Part shown: positions 62,431 to 64,000 of the stretch, piece by piece
How the letters are laid out: the number at the start of each line of letters is the position of its first letter
Numbering within the stretch: position 1 is the first letter of the stretch
Source of the DNA: Epiperipatus broadwayi
Taxonomy: Eukaryota; Onychophora; Udeonychophora; Euonychophora; Peripatidae
Direction of reading: 5' to 3'
Length of the DNA stretch: 64,000 bases
Assembly (NCBI GenBank): GCA_028023455.1
Contig: JAQFVV010012397.1
Span: 5,506,237-5,570,236 of the forward strand
The notes under the pieces: model-generated
The model's input: only the letters and a program-made list of their open reading frames with translations
Told to the model about the DNA's origin: nothing
The model's database searches: none
Made by a program: the position numbers and the translations under genes

Positions 62431-62715
62431 TATCTATCTCTCTTTCTTTACTATTTATACATCTATGTAGGTATGTATTTCTCCATTCATCTGTTTTATA
62501 TTTGTCCATTTATTTACGTATATACATCCATTCAATCATAAATATCCAAAAATTCACCTAATCTACCCAAATCATGGCAGTGTATAATTGATTGATAAAA
62601 ACTGACTTAATTGTGGTGTATTTGGAATTGAAATTATTTTTAATGATTATAATACAAACCCAATTATAAAAAATAAAAAAAAATCTAGGGTAAAGACTTA
62701 TTTAGAGCTCTTTAA

Positions 62716-62718
<3 letters not shown>

Positions 62719-62798
<80 letters not shown>
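62719..62798. repeat. (TA)n microsatellite
   Basis: About 80 bases of uninterrupted TA. Confidence 0.95.
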
Positions 62799-62802
<4 letters not shown>

Positions 62803-64000
62803 CAGTCAATAGCCAAGTAGTAATTATTTTTGCAGTGTTTTTAGCATCTAACTTATAACATCTAGATGTCCTTATAGTTATTTTATAATTTTGTATTTTC
62901 ATTAAATAAAGAATAATTCTCAAATTATTCTTTTTAAAGTGCAATAACAAGACATTGTTTTAATTCTCAATTACATTGAAGCCATTGTTGAGTTCATTAA
63001 AAACTGATCTCAAACATTTGTTAAAGTTTCTATTGTAAATGTGTTACTAGTTCTCTTTGATTTTTCACATACTTTATAAGAATTCTACATTTGTGACATA
63101 CATTCCATTTTTTAAAAACAGCATAGTAAATTACAAGTGTTCTTTGCTTGTATTTAATAGATCCATCAGTTTGGAAAGTCACATCTGGATAATTATCATG
63201 TTCTTAATGATAAGATAGAGATCTTATTCTGTTAATAATTTATGAAATTACAGAATTTTTCATATGCCTAAACTCTGAAGCATATTGGAATACTTATGTC
63301 CTTATTAAAGTTTGATATTTTTTAGATCAATGCTTTTGAATATTTTGAATAATGCTAATATTTTTATATTCATTGTAAATATTCAAAATTGTGATTATTG
63401 ATGGAAATTCTGTGCAATATTTTCTTATAATTTTTTCAGAAATTTATTTATATTTTCAGTTTTTTAATATTTTTTGGATAACAAATTTACACAATTCAAA
63501 TATAAGTCACAGATAAACTATTTTAAAAATAAAGTTTATCTAAAATAAAAATTAATTTTTATAAACATTATGGATAGAAAAAGTGTATGTTACTCTATTT
63601 CAGAGCTATTTATTACAAATCTTCATTTATAAATGGAAGCCAGATCGTATAATGTTATAAAATTCTTATCTCCAGATCAATTTCTGGCATTTTGCTTTTG
63701 TTAATGAAGATTGAGATTCAAACCTGAAACTAAGCAAACTAATATTTAGAATTTTTTTTCAAAAATTTGAAGTTTTAAACTCTGGCTAACTTATTGGTAT
63801 CAAATTGTTTACTTAAGCTTACAGTAGATGGCTCTAGAATAGGTGAATATAATTGCTTTTGAAAGCATATGAGTAAGCATATGATAAAAATTATATGATA
63901 TTGTTGATAGATAAAGTATGCATACATGTTGGACACTTTATAATTAAATTAGAATTTCTGTAATGTAAGAATATTGTTTATCTGATAACCTTTCAATACT
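62799..64000. other. AT-rich DNA, no gene
   Basis: No recognisable feature on either strand to the end of the window. Confidence 0.6.

Overview
This window reads as AT-rich, intron-less and repeat-dominated DNA from an animal nucleus. The mixture of Penelope-like elements (PLEs), an RTE-type non-LTR retrotransposon, a Merlin DNA transposon, long-LTR non-autonomous retrotransposons, long (TA)n tracts and a large (TCTA)n tract suggests a lophotrochozoan, most plausibly a cephalopod mollusc such as an octopus. That assignment is inference; no host gene was found to anchor it. I found no convincing cellular coding gene, tRNA or rRNA. The window looks like intergenic or deep-intronic sequence built from nested transposable elements.

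Layout. 0-7.2 kb: AT-rich unique-looking DNA with one small fold-back element (1.5-1.75 kb) that carries hammerhead-like cores. 7.23-8.71 kb: a complete but dead Merlin DNA transposon with terminal inverted repeats and an 8-bp target duplication. 8.7-13.6 kb: featureless AT-rich DNA. 13.6-23.4 kb: LTR element 1, with 2.4-kb LTRs, a 4-bp target duplication and only a broken gag-like frame on the minus strand. 23.7-28.3 kb: LTR element 2, with 2.0-kb LTRs around only about 0.5 kb of internal DNA and a tRNA-Lys-like primer binding site. 28.3-32.3 kb: AT-rich DNA. 32.3-34.96 kb: two 5'-truncated Penelope-like copies fused head to head. 36.45-38.4 kb: an older relative of the element 2 LTR with its own primer binding site. 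39.96-40.73 kb: an unclassified fold-back element plus a third copy. 42.45-51.35 kb: two direct copies of a 1.7-kb repeat; the second is split by an RTE retrotransposon (46.19-49.48 kb) flanked by a 13-bp target duplication. 51.36-51.6 kb: a near-perfect palindrome made of PLE ends. 51.65-54.4 kb: a distinct, more complex segment that may be a solo LTR. 56.8-61.3 kb: a cluster of four PLE remnants, three of them inverted pairs. 61.9-62.8 kb: large tetranucleotide and dinucleotide microsatellites.

The most interesting theme is that PLE copies of at least three families occur as inverted, 5'-truncated pairs. Their ends carry the two conserved boxes of a hammerhead ribozyme (CUGANGA and GAAA) around a short hairpin. 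Hammerhead motifs in PLEs are known; the repeated inverted-pair arrangement and the bulged stem II seen across families here deserve a structural look. A second theme is non-autonomy: both LTR elements lack any recognisable polymerase. A third is that differences between sister LTRs are often CpG-to-TpG/CpA changes, a footprint of past CpG methylation.
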